Source: Aphelenchoides besseyi (Eukaryota; Nematoda; Chromadorea; Rhabditida; Aphelenchoididae). From it: a stretch of DNA of 64,000 nt. Below are positions 12,873 through 24,078 of the stretch, one piece after another; positions within the stretch are counted from its first letter, which is position 1, and every line of letters starts with the position of its first letter. The position numbers and the translations under genes were made by a program. The notes under the pieces are model-generated. The model was not told the origin of the DNA. It saw only the letters and a program-made list of their open reading frames with translations, and made no database searches. The stretch is taken from the NCBI GenBank assembly GCA_024699855.1, contig JAMPIQ010000003.1, forward strand, positions 1,116,001 through 1,180,000, read 5' to 3'.

Positions 12873-13535
12873 ATGCTTTCAACTCCTCTCTTCTTCTTCT
12901 CAACCTTGACTTTTGGTTTGTGTCTTGGCAAGAGCATCAACAGCGAGATCCACGACGACAAACTCGTTTCCTTCGTTCCCGAGTATCTTCTGAGTGAGTG
13001 ACTGTCGGAATCAAAACAAACTAGTTTCTAGATCGTCTTCCAATTTCCGTTCGAAACGATTTGGCTCAATTGAACATTCACGATGCACTTGCCATTCGCG
13101 CAATCGCCCACCATCTTTCGGAATACTCCAGTATCCAAAAACTTCGAAGTGACATCCGAAAAAATAGTCCTCGATTGGATCAAATCGTAGGAATTCGTTC
13201 TGCTCAGCTCACAGCCATGGCTGCCGATCAAGAAGCCAAATTGAAACCCAACACCCGAAAATACTTCCACGAAGTAATTCGCTGTTCTCTGCAATCACTC
13301 TGCTCGTTTAGGTTCATGAAATGACTCGCAATTTTGGTCGTTCGTTCATTCAACTCGTCGACCGTCAAGACTCGGAGACCGTCGAAGATCTCAAACACAA
13401 CTTCCCGACCGCTGGTCGACTTTTCTATTGTAGGTTTCCGATTACTTCAGAATTGAAGATTTGTTTTTAGCACCTGCCGGTCGTGCTATTGCCGAGTATC
13501 TTCGCAAACAACCACTAATCTTGAACAGCCAGTGA
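12873..13535 (+). CDS. Secreted FAR-like (fatty acid and retinol binding) protein
   Basis: About 181 residues from four exons: 12873-12993, 13032-13273, 13312-13429 and 13471-13535; all introns are about 38-42 bp with GT-AG ends and keep phase. Residues 1-19 form a signal peptide (MLSTPLFFFSTLTFGLCLG). The rest is predicted all-helical, with the layout of nematode Gp-FAR-1 proteins: a region starting VPEYL, a central Lys/Glu/Ala helix set around IVGIRSAQLTAMAADQEAKL, and a C-terminal AGRAIAEYLRK helix. Size matches the family (about 170-190). Such proteins bind fatty acids and retinol and are secreted. The match is by overall pattern, so another small helical secreted family is possible. A TATA box lies upstream and AATAAA at 13562. 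Confidence 0.6.
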
Positions 13536-13607
13536 ATGTTGTACATAATCTAATCGACCGTAATAAACTCAATTTCAATTTTTATTCTCCACACTGTAAT
13601 TCGAGAT

Positions 13608-15508
13608 TTACGGCAAGACGATATTGGAAGATACCGAATTCTCGCTCAAACTCTTCGGAGTTTCCGTTGGTTTGGGACGTCCATCGGCCAAGTTCTTGCA
13701 GCTGCTCGACATGTCTGCGTCGATCATTTTGTCGACCGTCGCATGACTTCCGATGCTTGTGTTTGCTACGAAGTTCTTGAGCGGCGATTGGACTGCTGCT
13801 TGAACCAAACTCGGCGACGCAGGCAGTTGAGTTGGAGGCACATTCGACGACTTCTTTGGTGTTGGTAACGACTTCGCTGGTTCTTCTTCAACCGTTGGAG
13901 ACTTCCTGGTCGGCGATTTCTTAGTCGATGGTTGTTTGGTTGCCGGCAACGGTTTCGCTGCTTCCTGTTCTTCTTCCAATTCGTCTTCGGAAGTCTTGGT
14001 GGTCGGTTTAGTTAGAGTAGGCGTTTCGGTCTTCGGTTCAACTGGAGTATCGCTAAAATACAAATCGGAAATCATAGTGAAAGTAATTAGCTTACGACAC
14101 TGGATGACCAATTGGCTGAGTGACTGGTTGAGCAGTTGGTTTCGGCGGTTGAGAAGACAAGTTCTGAAATAGAGACTGAAGATCGATATTTCGAAGTCAC
14201 CAACCTCCCAATCGTACGGAAGATCGAAGTTCAAACCGCGTTCAGCACGAATCTCTTGAAGAACTTGTTGCATGTGCGGATAGTCAGGACGCGCGTGATA
14301 TCTCAAGCTTATCAAATAGTCCAACAACGACTTGTAACGCAAACTCGAGCTCGGGAATGACATAGGATCTGAACTCATTAGCTCTGTTCTTTGATTCACA
14401 ACTTACATTGTCCATCGATGAACTTGCGCTTCTTGTGCATGACCGTATTGCTTTCGCGATCATCACGCCACGGTAAACACGTGAGATCAAAGAACTCCAT
14501 GCTCAAATAGACCCACGACTCGAGATCATCACGACGTGATTGTTCGAGGTTCATATGAACGTTGTGTGAACTGAAATCAACCAATCAATTGGGTTCAGTC
14601 AGACCCTCAAACCTACATGTAACGCAAAGAACCGATCATGCGAACATATTTGCGTGGAAGACTGAAAACAAAGAAATCAATTGTCGAGTTTGTCGACTCA
14701 CCGAAGTTTTTTGCTGACCGGGTCACGGTACATCCATGGAAGACCACAATCAGCCAAGTAAACAGTACGAACTTTGGCCCCCAAACCGATAGCAAAAGCC
14801 TGTGGACGAACGAAACGATGAATAAAACCAACTTGATGTAAATCGGTCAGTGCACGAAGCATTTGGATCGAAACGCGAAGAGCCGTTGAAGCACTGAATG
14901 CTGAGTGAAGTTGTTTGCGAGTGATGTCGTGAAGAGTTTCGCCCAGTGGCTGAGTGATCATGAACTTGAAGTCGTCAGTGCACCCCGAATCGTGGAGACG
15001 AACAAAATGCTCGGTAGCTGAACGTTCCAAGTCACGACTTTTACGAAGAATGAGCAAATCAAACTGAAAGAAAGAGATTAGCGATGGTTATCTCTTGGTG
15101 CTCACCTTAAGATACTTGAAAGCGCGAAGTTCGGGATTGGCGGTCATTGGCTCCGTGCGCAGATAATAGAAGTTGCCCTCTTTTTGTCTGACGAGATACG
15201 TAAATCCGAATTTTCCTGCAGAGACTTCGCGAATGACGGTGTATCTAAAAGTGCTGGGTCAGTGAAATTATCAAGCTCGAAACTTACTCGCCCTTCTCTG
15301 TGCGAACTTTGGCGTTTCGCGAAAGACGAGCTTGAACAAACGCAAGATTCTTCGCCATTTCCATGTTCTGGACCGGATCGTCGGCAGGTTCCTCGCTGGG
15401 CACTGAAGGCGGCGGTGGTGGAACGGGTTTTGGTTTGGACTTTGGCTGATGAGAAGCACGATCATGATGATGACGATGGCGTTTCTTTGAGTGTTTGTCT
15501 TTCGGCAT
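13608..15508 (-). CDS. TTBK/CK1-like protein, predicted pseudokinase
   Basis: About 535 residues in eight exons: 15508-15288, 15244-15106, 15063-14702, 14661-14617, 14570-14407, 14368-14205, 14163-14096 and 14052-13608. The N-terminus is His/Lys- and Pro-rich. The middle is a casein-kinase-1 fold of the tau-tubulin-kinase branch, recognised by QSRRDDLES, the LPW motif and a terminal YDWE. Catalytic residues are changed: the VAxK lysine position reads YYLRTE, the HRDxKPxN loop reads HRFVRPQA, and DFG reads DCG. So the key Lys, Asp and Asn are all missing, which predicts loss of phosphotransfer and a scaffold role. The C-terminal 150 residues are Pro/Thr/Lys-rich and probably disordered. The last two introns (41 and 43 bp) are inferred, since the frame stays open through them; the gttggt donor is weak. 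Confidence 0.85.
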
Positions 15509-15675
15509 CTTGATCGTAGAGACAGCGATAAAAACGAGCGACTGTCCACAACCACAGAAATCTGCGGAATGAAGTTTAACAAGAACTGAGAGTCTCTTAT
15601 AGTCGCAGAAATTTGAATGGCAACCAAGTCATTCGTTTCATAAACGCTCAGTCATTCGATCAACTTTAAACGGAA

Positions 15676-15938
15676 ATGTCAAAAGTGACTTCTTGACTAT
15701 ACTTGTTGTGTTCATCTTTCAGCGTTCGCGTAACAGCCGTTCAGTTTCCACTCAAACGGACAACGAGTCGAGCATTCTAATGCAACAATCCGAAACTGTG
15801 AAGCTTGATTCTCAGTTGACTCGTCATATCACTCAACCACCTCGCAAGTCTTGTCTTTCGGTTTTTATCCGCCAGTCAGTGAAGAACGGAAATCTCAGCC
15901 GTTCGAAAGGACAGTCTTTGAATGGTCATCACGACTAG
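15676..15938 (+). CDS. Possible small protein, two exons
   Basis: ATG 15676 with a 9-base first exon (15676-15684), a GT-AG intron and a second exon at 15723-15938 gives a basic, Ser/Gln-rich protein of about 74 residues (start MSKRSRNSRS). The acceptor tract (tgttcatctttcag) is good; the donor (gtgact) is weak. No domain is recognised. The gene would lie head-to-head with the pseudokinase gene, so the region could instead be its promoter. Confidence 0.3.
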
Positions 15939-16485
15939 AAAATTGCTACATTCGTAACCATTTACTTCGTCTCTCAAAAACTTTCTTAAAGGCTCAATAG
16001 ACTCCGTTCCAACTAAAAAGCTAAAGTGTATTACAAACGGTATTCGATCCATGAATACAAATGTATTTATATAATTGTTTTCATTCGTTCTATAGCCAAG
16101 ATTAGCAATTCGTTTACCATGTTGAGTGCGGAACTTCAATAATATATGTGTTTGATTCGTGGCTTAATAGTAAACGGAAGTTTGCTTTCCTATCTTACAT
16201 ATTTAACGCTGTTTAGTGTTGTCTACAACAATCATGCTTACGGTCGGCCACTCTTGCGATAGCTATAGACCGCATTTTTACGGTTTACACCAGTCAACGA
16301 GCCATCGAAATTTACATTCACACGTTGAATTTTGAGAACCAAAAATCCACGACAGAATTCGTGAGAAGCAATTTTGAAGTCATGGACTTCAAAATCAAGG
16401 GAAAATGTGAAGAACAGTGCAGGAAATCAGTTTCTGTTCTTTTTTCGAAACATTTCTACCGAAGCCACTTTCCTCTCATTCAATG
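15939..16485. other. Intergenic, nothing supported
   Basis: AT-rich spacer between two small plus-strand gene models. Open frames here are short and have no splice or family support. Confidence 0.5.
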
Positions 16486-17173
16486 ATGCCGACAAAACAA
16501 TCCATTTTTTGCATAGTATTGACGACTGTTGTAGTGATTGCGCATTGCACTTCAATTCTGCAAGTGGACGTCTTTACATCTTCTGTCAACAACATTTCAC
16601 ACACTGAAATAGTTTTGGCCGAGTTTGCTGAAGCAGAAACAACATTCTAAGATTTTCAATTACATAAAAGTTGAAAGAGAAATGGGTAAGTTCTTGAATT
16701 CTATCATCTTGTATTTCTGTTATAGCATGCCAAAGGAAATCTGTTGAACTGGGCTCGCACAGTTGAGGGATCGAGTTTGTACTCAGTTCAGCAAAATTCC
16801 AACGAACTGAACTTTCGACCCACCAGTGTTCCTTACCTGCAAGTTCTTAATTTGGATTCCGGTAAATTAAATTGCTATGCTCTGAACGCCTGCTATCAGA
16901 CATTGAATAACGCTGTTTTGAATGTGTACGATGGCTATTTGACGATTCGCAGCAGTGTATATGGTTGCAATTTGCAGTGCACCACTGGACTGTACGCTTT
17001 AAAGTTTGTTTTGCTTTCAATTTAATCATGACGATTATGTTAGGAAACCAGGTACTCTTCTCGGCTTGACGTGCTTCAGCTGCAGTCCAGCTGTCAAGAC
17101 CGATCTCAAATATGCAGCTCTTATTCGTCCATTTATTTTGCCTAATCGTCCAATCAAAACGCAGAAAGTATGA
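16486..17173 (+). CDS. Small secreted cysteine-containing protein
   Basis: Not recognised. Exon 1 (16486-16563; an extra ATG sits at 16483) encodes a signal peptide, MPTKQSIFCIVLTTVVVIAH. Exons 2 (16726-17003) and 3 (17044-17173) join in phase and give a domain with eight cysteines, among them CYALNACYQ, YGCNLQCTTG and LTCFSCS, ending near PIKTQKV. The total is about 161 residues. The exon 2/3 junction is well supported. The exon 1/2 junction is inferred: it uses donor gtggac and acceptor tatag with matching phase, and the first exon also stays open past that donor to 16650. It is probably exported with disulfide bonds. Confidence 0.5.
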
Positions 17174-17832
17174 TTACCACGCAACTCTTAACTTACGGAT
17201 GAAAAGAAGGCTTTATCTCAAACAACCTTGAGATTCTTTTGTTTTGATGGTCAACATATCTAAGCAATTGTTACTTATTTGCTCCAGTTTATTGTATTTG
17301 ATTTTGTTCATCGAGTCCTATACGCAAAGAACTGTTAGCAGTCATCTTAGAATCAAACTCATTATGGAGAACAATACCTAATGATCAGTCCTTAAGATAA
17401 CAATGAACTCACTAATTTCGTACTTTGTTGTCAGGGAAGATACAAACTCGAATCAATAAGGTAACTTTTATGCTTTTTAAAAACCAATAAGATCAAATTG
17501 ACTCGGAAAAGGAACTACACTGTCAAAAGACTGCTTTTGAAGTTGTCGAATCTTTTTGCTTTTGTTTTTCTTTTAAATTTGATAATTTTTGTTGGGTAGT
17601 TTGTTAAAGAACTGTGGCCACCTCAGCGTTTACTTTGTTCGAGATCTCAGTCTTTTCATATAATTATCTTCTTTCTACAATTCGAGGTTATTCAATGCTC
17701 ACCGTTCAAAGCAGACCGGAAGTTCAATTCGAGACTACTATGCACTCAGCTTTATCGGTGACAGGCAATTCCAGTGACGCGAATATTGGACTTAACAAGT
17801 GAGTAATCGGATTAACCGATCAAACAGATGGA
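17174..17832. other. Intergenic with one isolated open frame
   Basis: Mostly AT-rich and non-coding. An open frame at 17614-17802 ends at a good donor (aag/gtgagt near 17799), so it could be a stray exon, but no partner exon was found. Confidence 0.4.
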
Positions 17833-17840
17833 TATAAAAG
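17833..17840 (+). promoter_or_regulatory. TATA box of the Gln/Gly-rich secreted protein gene
   Basis: TATAAAAG lies about 63-70 bases before the ATG at 17903. Confidence 0.55.
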
Positions 17841-17902
17841 ATTGAGAGCGACAAGTTCTGATCGTTGTTTCCAATTCTCTTGCCTTCAATCCTCAGACAG
17901 TA

Positions 17903-18552
17903 ATGAGAACGTTTGTCGTTTTTGCACTGCTTTTCGTCGTTGCAGGTAAGTGAACCTTAACTCGTTTAATCATCAAATGTCATTGTCAGTTCATGCGACA
18001 GAAAATATACAATCTGGTCTGCGTGAACACGCCCCCCAAGAATCGAATAATCAAGGAACTGGAAGGTAGGAAGATACTAAATTCAATAGTAATTTTCTAT
18101 TAAGTGTTTCTGGTCAAGAACAGAATAAGAGAAATCAACGACGCGGAAACGGAGGTCGCTTACGTCGTCAGTTGAGCAACTCAGCAAGTCAAGAACGTGG
18201 TTTCAGTGGACAACAAGGACAATTTGATGGATCTCAAGGTTCATTGAACGGTCAATCTTTTGGCGGTCTATTAGACAATCAAAACGGTAGTCCTTTCAAC
18301 AACAATCAATTTGGAGAATCTCAGACCTTCGGACAACAAGGAGGATATTCGGGACAACAAAGTCGATTTCCTTTTGCCAACGAACAAGACGTCTCTCAGT
18401 TCGGCGGATTCCAATACGGCGGCTATCCACTTGCGGGACAACAGAATCAATCACCGTTTGTTTATGGACAAAATCCATTCGATGGTCAAGGAAGTTTTAA
18501 CGGTCAATTCAACGGGTATCAACAAGGAAGTAATCAGTTTCAAAATCAGTGA
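17903..18552 (+). CDS. Secreted Gln/Gly/Asn-rich protein
   Basis: About 188 residues in three exons: 17903-17945, 17990-18065 and 18105-18552. A signal peptide (MRTFVVFALLFVVA) is split by the first intron. A basic stretch containing RRGNGGRLRRQL follows, which offers a furin-type cleavage site and suggests a propeptide. The mature part is low complexity, built from short GQQG, FDGQ, GSFNGQ and NGQ units with many Gln, Gly, Asn and Phe and no cysteine. Composition resembles cuticle, eggshell or adhesive proteins, but no family is identified. A TATA box upstream suggests strong, regulated expression. Confidence 0.7.
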
Positions 18553-18981
18553 CCTTCAAATGACTGTTGTATAAAACAAAATATAAACGCTGGTCTTTAA
18601 TCTTCGTTTGAAGTTCTTATGTTTCTAAGCTAAACTCTGACCTCAAAGAACTTGACAGTTATCTTGCCCACAACTTTTAAGATCTAAAACAAGCCAATCT
18701 TGGCTTTGCATTCTTTTGTGCTCTTTACTCCATTCTGCTCTCCACTAATTTCTACTAACGCTCAGTCAATGAACAATCTTTAGCGATTACGCAATTGGCT
18801 TTTTAACTGACATAATGAGCAAAATGCAAGGTGAATAAAAAGTTGTCATGATCATTGTCTGTCGGTCCATAGAATACAAACGGCATTGACCCGCTTACAA
18901 ACGCCATTAAACAATCAATCTGACAAGCACCTTTAACTTACAACTCGTTTGTCGTTATCAATCGGCTTTTTTTGGCTAACT
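18553..18981. other. Intergenic, nothing supported
   Basis: AT-rich spacer with no credible exon, between the Gln-rich protein gene and the zinc-finger gene. Confidence 0.5.
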
Positions 18982-19707
18982 ATGGATCAAATCAACTCGC
19001 TTGTCAAATGGATTCGAGAGAACGGTAAGAAACGATAAGCGTTTTTATCCAGAATCTTCATTTTTAGGAACGGCACAGGACATCATCGACATTGAGCGCT
19101 CACTTGTACAACTTCGTCAACAACAGTGGTTAGCTTTGTACAATCAACTGCACCTTAACCCCACTCCGTTGACTCTGCCGTCTGCAAATTGGCCCAACTT
19201 CCCTTCCTCTATTCTTCCGACCCTAATTCAACTGTCAACTCCTTCGGCTTTTGTTTATCCATCCCTAAACTGGTCATCTCAACTTTCCGCTTTCCAAATA
19301 CCAACCTCTTCTTCTCAACTACATTTGAACTTATTTTCAACTCCTGACTCAGCTTATCAATCAATGAACCGCACGTTGGATCAAACTTCTCCAGTAGCTG
19401 AAAAGAAAAGGAACATTTCTGCTCTTGATGAATCGAACCAAACTCCAACGTCATTGCGAAAATCTGAAACGACAAACAAACCGTTCAAGTGTCCGACTTG
19501 TCATAAGCGTTTTGCTCGAAAGTTTTACATGGAAAACGGACATCGACGAACTCACAGTAAGCAATCTATCAGTAAGGATCGTTAACTCTTGTAATTTTAG
19601 CCAATGAGAAACCATACTCGTGTCAAAGATGCCAGAGACAATTCAGCGATCAATCGAACTGTCGAGCTCATGAACAAATTTGCCGATCACAGCCGTCTAC
19701 GCGCTGA
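18982..19707 (+). CDS. C2H2 zinc-finger protein, two fingers
   Basis: About 212 residues in three exons: 18982-19024, 19068-19556 and 19601-19707. The first 150 residues are rich in Ser, Leu, Pro and Gln and carry no known domain. Two C-terminal fingers follow: FKCPTCHKRF...HRRTH, then, after an intron inside the TNEKPY linker, a second finger CQRCQRQF...H...C, which has Cys in the last position (C2HC). The TxEKPY-type linker is restored only when the 19557-19600 intron is removed, which supports the model. It is probably a nuclear DNA-binding regulator; the target is unknown. Confidence 0.85.
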
Positions 19708-20090
19708 ACGAGAAGAGCGACTTCAATCGACGAATTTCAAGTTCTTTGAATGTGCTAAAATTTCTTGTATCTTAGAAATAAATTTGTATTTTAAATGTGA
19801 AGAACAGGAAACATGCTCATGAGTTCGAATAGTCACAAGGACAGTAATCACCTAAGAGTACTTGTCAATGGCCATCCAAAATCACAATAATAACCAGTTG
19901 TTTATATTTCAAATCTCTCACTCATTCCATTTGTTTCTGGTTTTATTTACTTACAATCCGGAGATCTCTTGATCGACTTCTCGCAATTTTGTCTTTCGGG
20001 CGCCAAAAACGCGAACTGTTGAGCGGCGTCGGGTGTGCGTCCTTCTTCCTCCATCGCAGTTTCGCAATCACCGCCTTCAGACATCAGCAC

Positions 20091-20098
20091 TATAAAAG
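20091..20098 (+). promoter_or_regulatory. TATA box of the histone H2A locus
   Basis: TATAAAAG lies about 70-77 bases before the H2A ATG at 20168, as expected for a core histone promoter. Confidence 0.6.
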
Positions 20099-20167
20099 CG
20101 AGTCTTGGACTCGAGAGCAAGTTATTGTCGATTTCAGTCGTCAAAGCGAATCAAAAGCGTTCTCATC

Positions 20168-20633
20168 ATGTCTGGACGTGACAAAGGTGGGAAAGCGAAG
20201 ACCGGCGGAAAGGCCAAATCCCGTTCATCTCGTGCGGGACTTCAATTTCCAGTTGATCGTTTGCATCGTCTTCTCCGCAAAGGACACTACGCCGAGCGAG
20301 TTGGAGCCGGAGCTCCAGTCTACGTCGCCGCTGTCTTGGAGTACTTGGCTGCCGAACTTCTCGAATTGACCGGCAATGCTGCGCGCGACAACAGGAAGAT
20401 TCGTATCAACCCACGACATATGTAATTGGCCGGTAAGTTCATTTCTTTTCATTTCATTTGATTTCTTGTGTGTTTCAGTCCGAAACGACGAAGAATTGAA
20501 CAGATTGCTTTTTGATGTTACGATTCCTCAAGGTGGAGTGTTGCCGGACTTAGGAAACACTGTATGTACAGGCTGTAAAAAACATGCTGAAATGGTTCGA
20601 ACGAGTAAAAAGGCCGCAGAAAGCACTGAATGA
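20168..20633 (+). pseudogene. Histone H2A-like gene with an in-frame stop
   Basis: The first 85 codons read as core H2[11 protein letters not shown] tail, [30 protein letters not shown] and GNAARDN. At the conserved PRHLQLA motif the codons are CAT ATG TAA TTG GCC, so the expected Gln is a TAA stop (20423-20425). Past it, the frame continues through a GTAAGT intron (20433-20478) into RNDEELNRLL and the QGGVLP strand, then departs from H2A and ends at 20633. Core metazoan H2A genes usually lack introns. The stop would remove the docking domain needed for nucleosome assembly. It is therefore a young pseudogene, a sequencing error, or a truncated product. Other changes (GR to DR before LHRLL, an altered C-tail) favour relaxed constraint. 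Confidence 0.8.
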
Positions 20634-21075
20634 GTGAATCTGTTTGTTAATGAAAAGCCAAACACTTTTAATTCTGTTCACAAACCAAAACGTTGTTTGC
20701 CGTTCTTCTGCCCACAAAGACGACCAAACACGCTTAATCGCTCACAAATCTTGAGCTTAAAGGGTAGTTGCTAGCCAACCCAATTCGTGATCCAAAACAA
20801 CCCTTTTTGGAACTTCAAACTCTGAAAGCCAATAAACTTGTTTTTCGCACTGCGAGTGGAAACTGGAAGATTTAACACGTTTATTTACTTTAATAAATGC
20901 CGACAACACGCTGACAATTAAATTAAAAAACAATTTAAATACAAGGAGGAAAAGACCCAAAACATCAATGAGAACATCGAGTACACGTGTAAAGTAACCG
21001 TGGATTATTTAAGGCACGAAAATTTGTTGAAATTCCAAATTGGAATGTTGGATTGCTTGACCTAAAAACCAGGAA
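20634..21075. other. 3' intergenic spacer
   Basis: Lies between the H2A-like gene (+) and the converging zinc-finger gene (-). No coding evidence. No histone-type 3' hairpin was recognised. Confidence 0.4.
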
Positions 21076-22731
21076 TCAGAACTCTTGTTCAGTGAACTTA
21101 CGATCGTAATTATTGGCAATGACAAGTGAGCTTTCCATTTGAAGGGCAGGAAGAAGTTCGGAGACAACATTAACGAAGTTCATGTAGTTATTCATTGCAT
21201 CTTTTCCGCGCTCGAGAACGTTTTTCGAGCCTTCTTTGACAAAGCACATCAGATGGGATTCGCGATTCATAGTCGGCGCCAATTCAAAACGTGGCATTAG
21301 AATCTTCCAAATAGGGTGACCGATTCCCAAATCACGTTGACTGCATTCTTCGTTCAAACGAAGCAAAAGAATTTCACACTTCGGGTGTTCCAACCAAGTT
21401 GTGATTGGCAACGATCCGTATTGCTTGTTGAGCTAAAAAGCAAAAGTCTTTTAAGGAAAACCCGCGTATTGACGTACCATCTGATAGTCGTAGTAGATAA
21501 GCGATGGTTTGCTTGTCAACTTCTTTAGCATCAGTGTAGTGTTAAACTCTTGAGGTTTCGAAAAGCAAGCAGAGACTGCGAGTGGTGGTCTTTCGCTCGC
21601 TAAGTTACGAGCAACACTTAGCTTAAAATCAACGGTCGGAGCTTTAGCAGTTGGATTGATATCACGAGGATTCTCATGCAACGTGGAGTTGCTTGATTGA
21701 ATCGCATTGAATGTTTCTTGTTTTACTGCTCGAATCGGATCATGACTACGAGTGGGAATCTAAAAACGTGGATATTCAAACAATAAAATCGACGCTTACA
21801 ATTCGCGGTGCCGTATCACTGCTTATATTCGATAATCGGAACTCCGAAGGCACCGGAATTTTTCGCGGTCGTCCACGTTTACGCTTCTGGAAACCCTAGG
21901 GAACTCGGTTCACAAATATTGAGATAAAATGTTACAAACTTGAGGTTTGATGACCCGATTAGACAAATGCGTCGGCAAGTTGAATGGTCGCACTTTGCAA
22001 TGCAGTTTCTCGTGGTTGTTTAGTCGAAAGATATTGGTGAACGTCTTCGGACAATTCGAGCAGCAGTGTACTTGACCCGTGTGTTTTTGACGTTTGTGGT
22101 TGTTCAGCATTGACTGAGCCGAAAAAGCATAGTTACAAGTATCGCATTTGTGCTGAAAACCCGGCAAGAATCGCAATAAGAAGTTGATACTCTTACCTTT
22201 GTTTCGAACGGTCCGTTTTCTTCCTCAATTTTCGCCAACTGTTCGGGAGTCAACTTGAACAACGTGTTCTCCAGTTCGCTTGGACGTTTGAGCTTATGAG
22301 CCAAACGTTCGTGCAAGTTTCGATTGGCCGGCGTTCTGCTACGCGTAGCACACAGCGAGCAATCGAATATCAAAGGACTGTGTTCGCGTTTGTGGCTTAT
22401 AAATTGCGCTTCCTCATAAGAGGAGAACGGACAAAAGTCGCAGACATACTGAAATTAAAAATGGAAACAAGAACGTAAAATTGATACCAACCTTCTCCTT
22501 AGTCGTCGTCACAATAACTTCCGACTCGATCGCTTCGATCTTGATTTCGCCGTCAACAGCAAACGGTGCTTCGAGATTTTGATCGGCATTTGGATTCAAA
22601 ATTGTGATTTCATCGAAACTGTTCGCCACCTGCTGTCCGGTCTGATCGATAGCGGGCAAAGAATTAGAAACATCCATTCTCTCCTCCCCCTCATCCTCGC
22701 TCAACGTGATCAAATCAATCACCGTATCCAT
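21076..22731 (-). CDS. C2H2 zinc-finger protein with an AT-hook
   Basis: About 479 residues in six exons: 22731-22492, 22448-22197, 22152-21940, 21895-21800, 21759-21478 and 21432-21076; every intron is 40-55 bp and phase 0. Order: acidic N-terminus with a LITLSEDEGEE stretch (possible SUMO-interacting motif); zinc-finger-like units at YVCDFCPF, FDCSLCATR, HKCDTCNYAF and HCCSNCPKTF with spaced His pairs; an AT-hook (KRKRGRPRKIP) early in exon 4; then about 200 residues of unknown fold. Fingers plus AT-hook indicate a nuclear DNA-binding protein. The first intron donor (gttggt) is weak but gives the finger frame. A start near an inferred acceptor supports ATG 22731. Confidence 0.85.
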
Positions 22732-23359
22732 TGTGCTTGTGAAGTTCTGAAATCAAATCGTAATCTCGTAGTCAAAATTATACGTGAATTTGAATCGCGG
22801 AAATAAACACTGTGAAGGTCGTCAGTCCAAACTTTCTACGACAAATTTAGGCCAACGACGCGGAGAAAACTGCCGCTCTGCTGGTCCGAAACACTTGACT
22901 GCTGTTTGCGGTGAACGACAACAATTGACCCCTTTCATAAACCGCAGCAACAAACTGACAATCCGCTTAGGATGGACGATAAAGATCTCAATCGGAAATG
23001 GAAATCAAGTTTGTCGTCGAAAAATCTGAAGGTCAAAAAACTTGTGTTACTCAAGAGTGTCCATTTACAAGACATTTCTTGTAAACTTCTAAATTCTGTG
23101 AAATTGAAATCCACAACAGGAAAACGTTTGTTATATTGACATCAAAACTGAACAACGAGATATCCAAAAGTTGAATGTTGATTTTGATCTAAGTTGGAAC
23201 TCAACGACTCTCCTCTCTGCCTTCGTGAGGAGCGGCTGCTTTTCTCACCGCCACGAATTTTACCATTTACGACTCATTTTGTCTTGTTTATCTACAAGCG
23301 AATTTGGTCCACAGTCAACACAGGACGACAGAAGGAGTGTCCGGTCATCGCCGCCCTTC
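22732..23359. other. Intergenic, nothing supported
   Basis: Short open frames on the plus strand have no splice context or similarity. The right edge grades into the decayed retrotransposon; its 5' boundary cannot be fixed by eye. Confidence 0.4.
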
Positions 23360-24078
23360 CAGGTACAAAGGAAAAAGTTGTCAAGAAAGTCTCTGGGACA
23401 CTTAGGGCCTTTTTGGACCGAACGAAATAAGAGGAGCGATGAAACCGATCAAAGTCTGCACATGGAACGTCCGCTCTATACGAACAGAAGTCTCACTTAC
23501 CGACGTCGAAATCACAGCCAAACGGGTCAAATTTAATGTATTTGGCATCAGCAAAAGGTGGGTTGATGGTCGACAAACAACATCGTTCGACTCGGGTTTC
23601 ATGCTTCATAACAACGGCCTCGACTCCGATGGCGCAATCAGAAAGACAGGAGTCGCACTTTACACCTCAGCGGCAATGAACCGCTGCATCAAGAGAGTTT
23701 GTTTTCTCAGCGATTGCGTCATCCAATGCGTAATCGACTTGGGTGGCCGAAGAAAGATGCGGGTCACACAAATCTATGCGCCGCAGTCCGGAAGAGGATC
23801 TCAAGAGTACGACGACTTCTTTTCAACACTCCATCGATGGCAAAAAGTACGCTGACGATTTGATCATTAGTGACTGGAATGCAAAAGGGGGACTTGCTCA
23901 AGTTGGTGATACGGGCTGCGGACTATATGCCTATGGAGGGCGAAACTTGACTGGTGAATCGATGGTCAACTTCTGCCAAGCAAATGGACTGAAGATTGGC
24001 AACGGTTACTATCGGAAAAGAAGAGCAAGAAAGTGGACGTGGAGATCGCCCAAAAAGTGGAACCACAAAATCGACTTA

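Noticed and set aside
19989..20369. 126-codon open frame overlapping H2A
   Set aside because: It is a shadow of the H2A coding frame.
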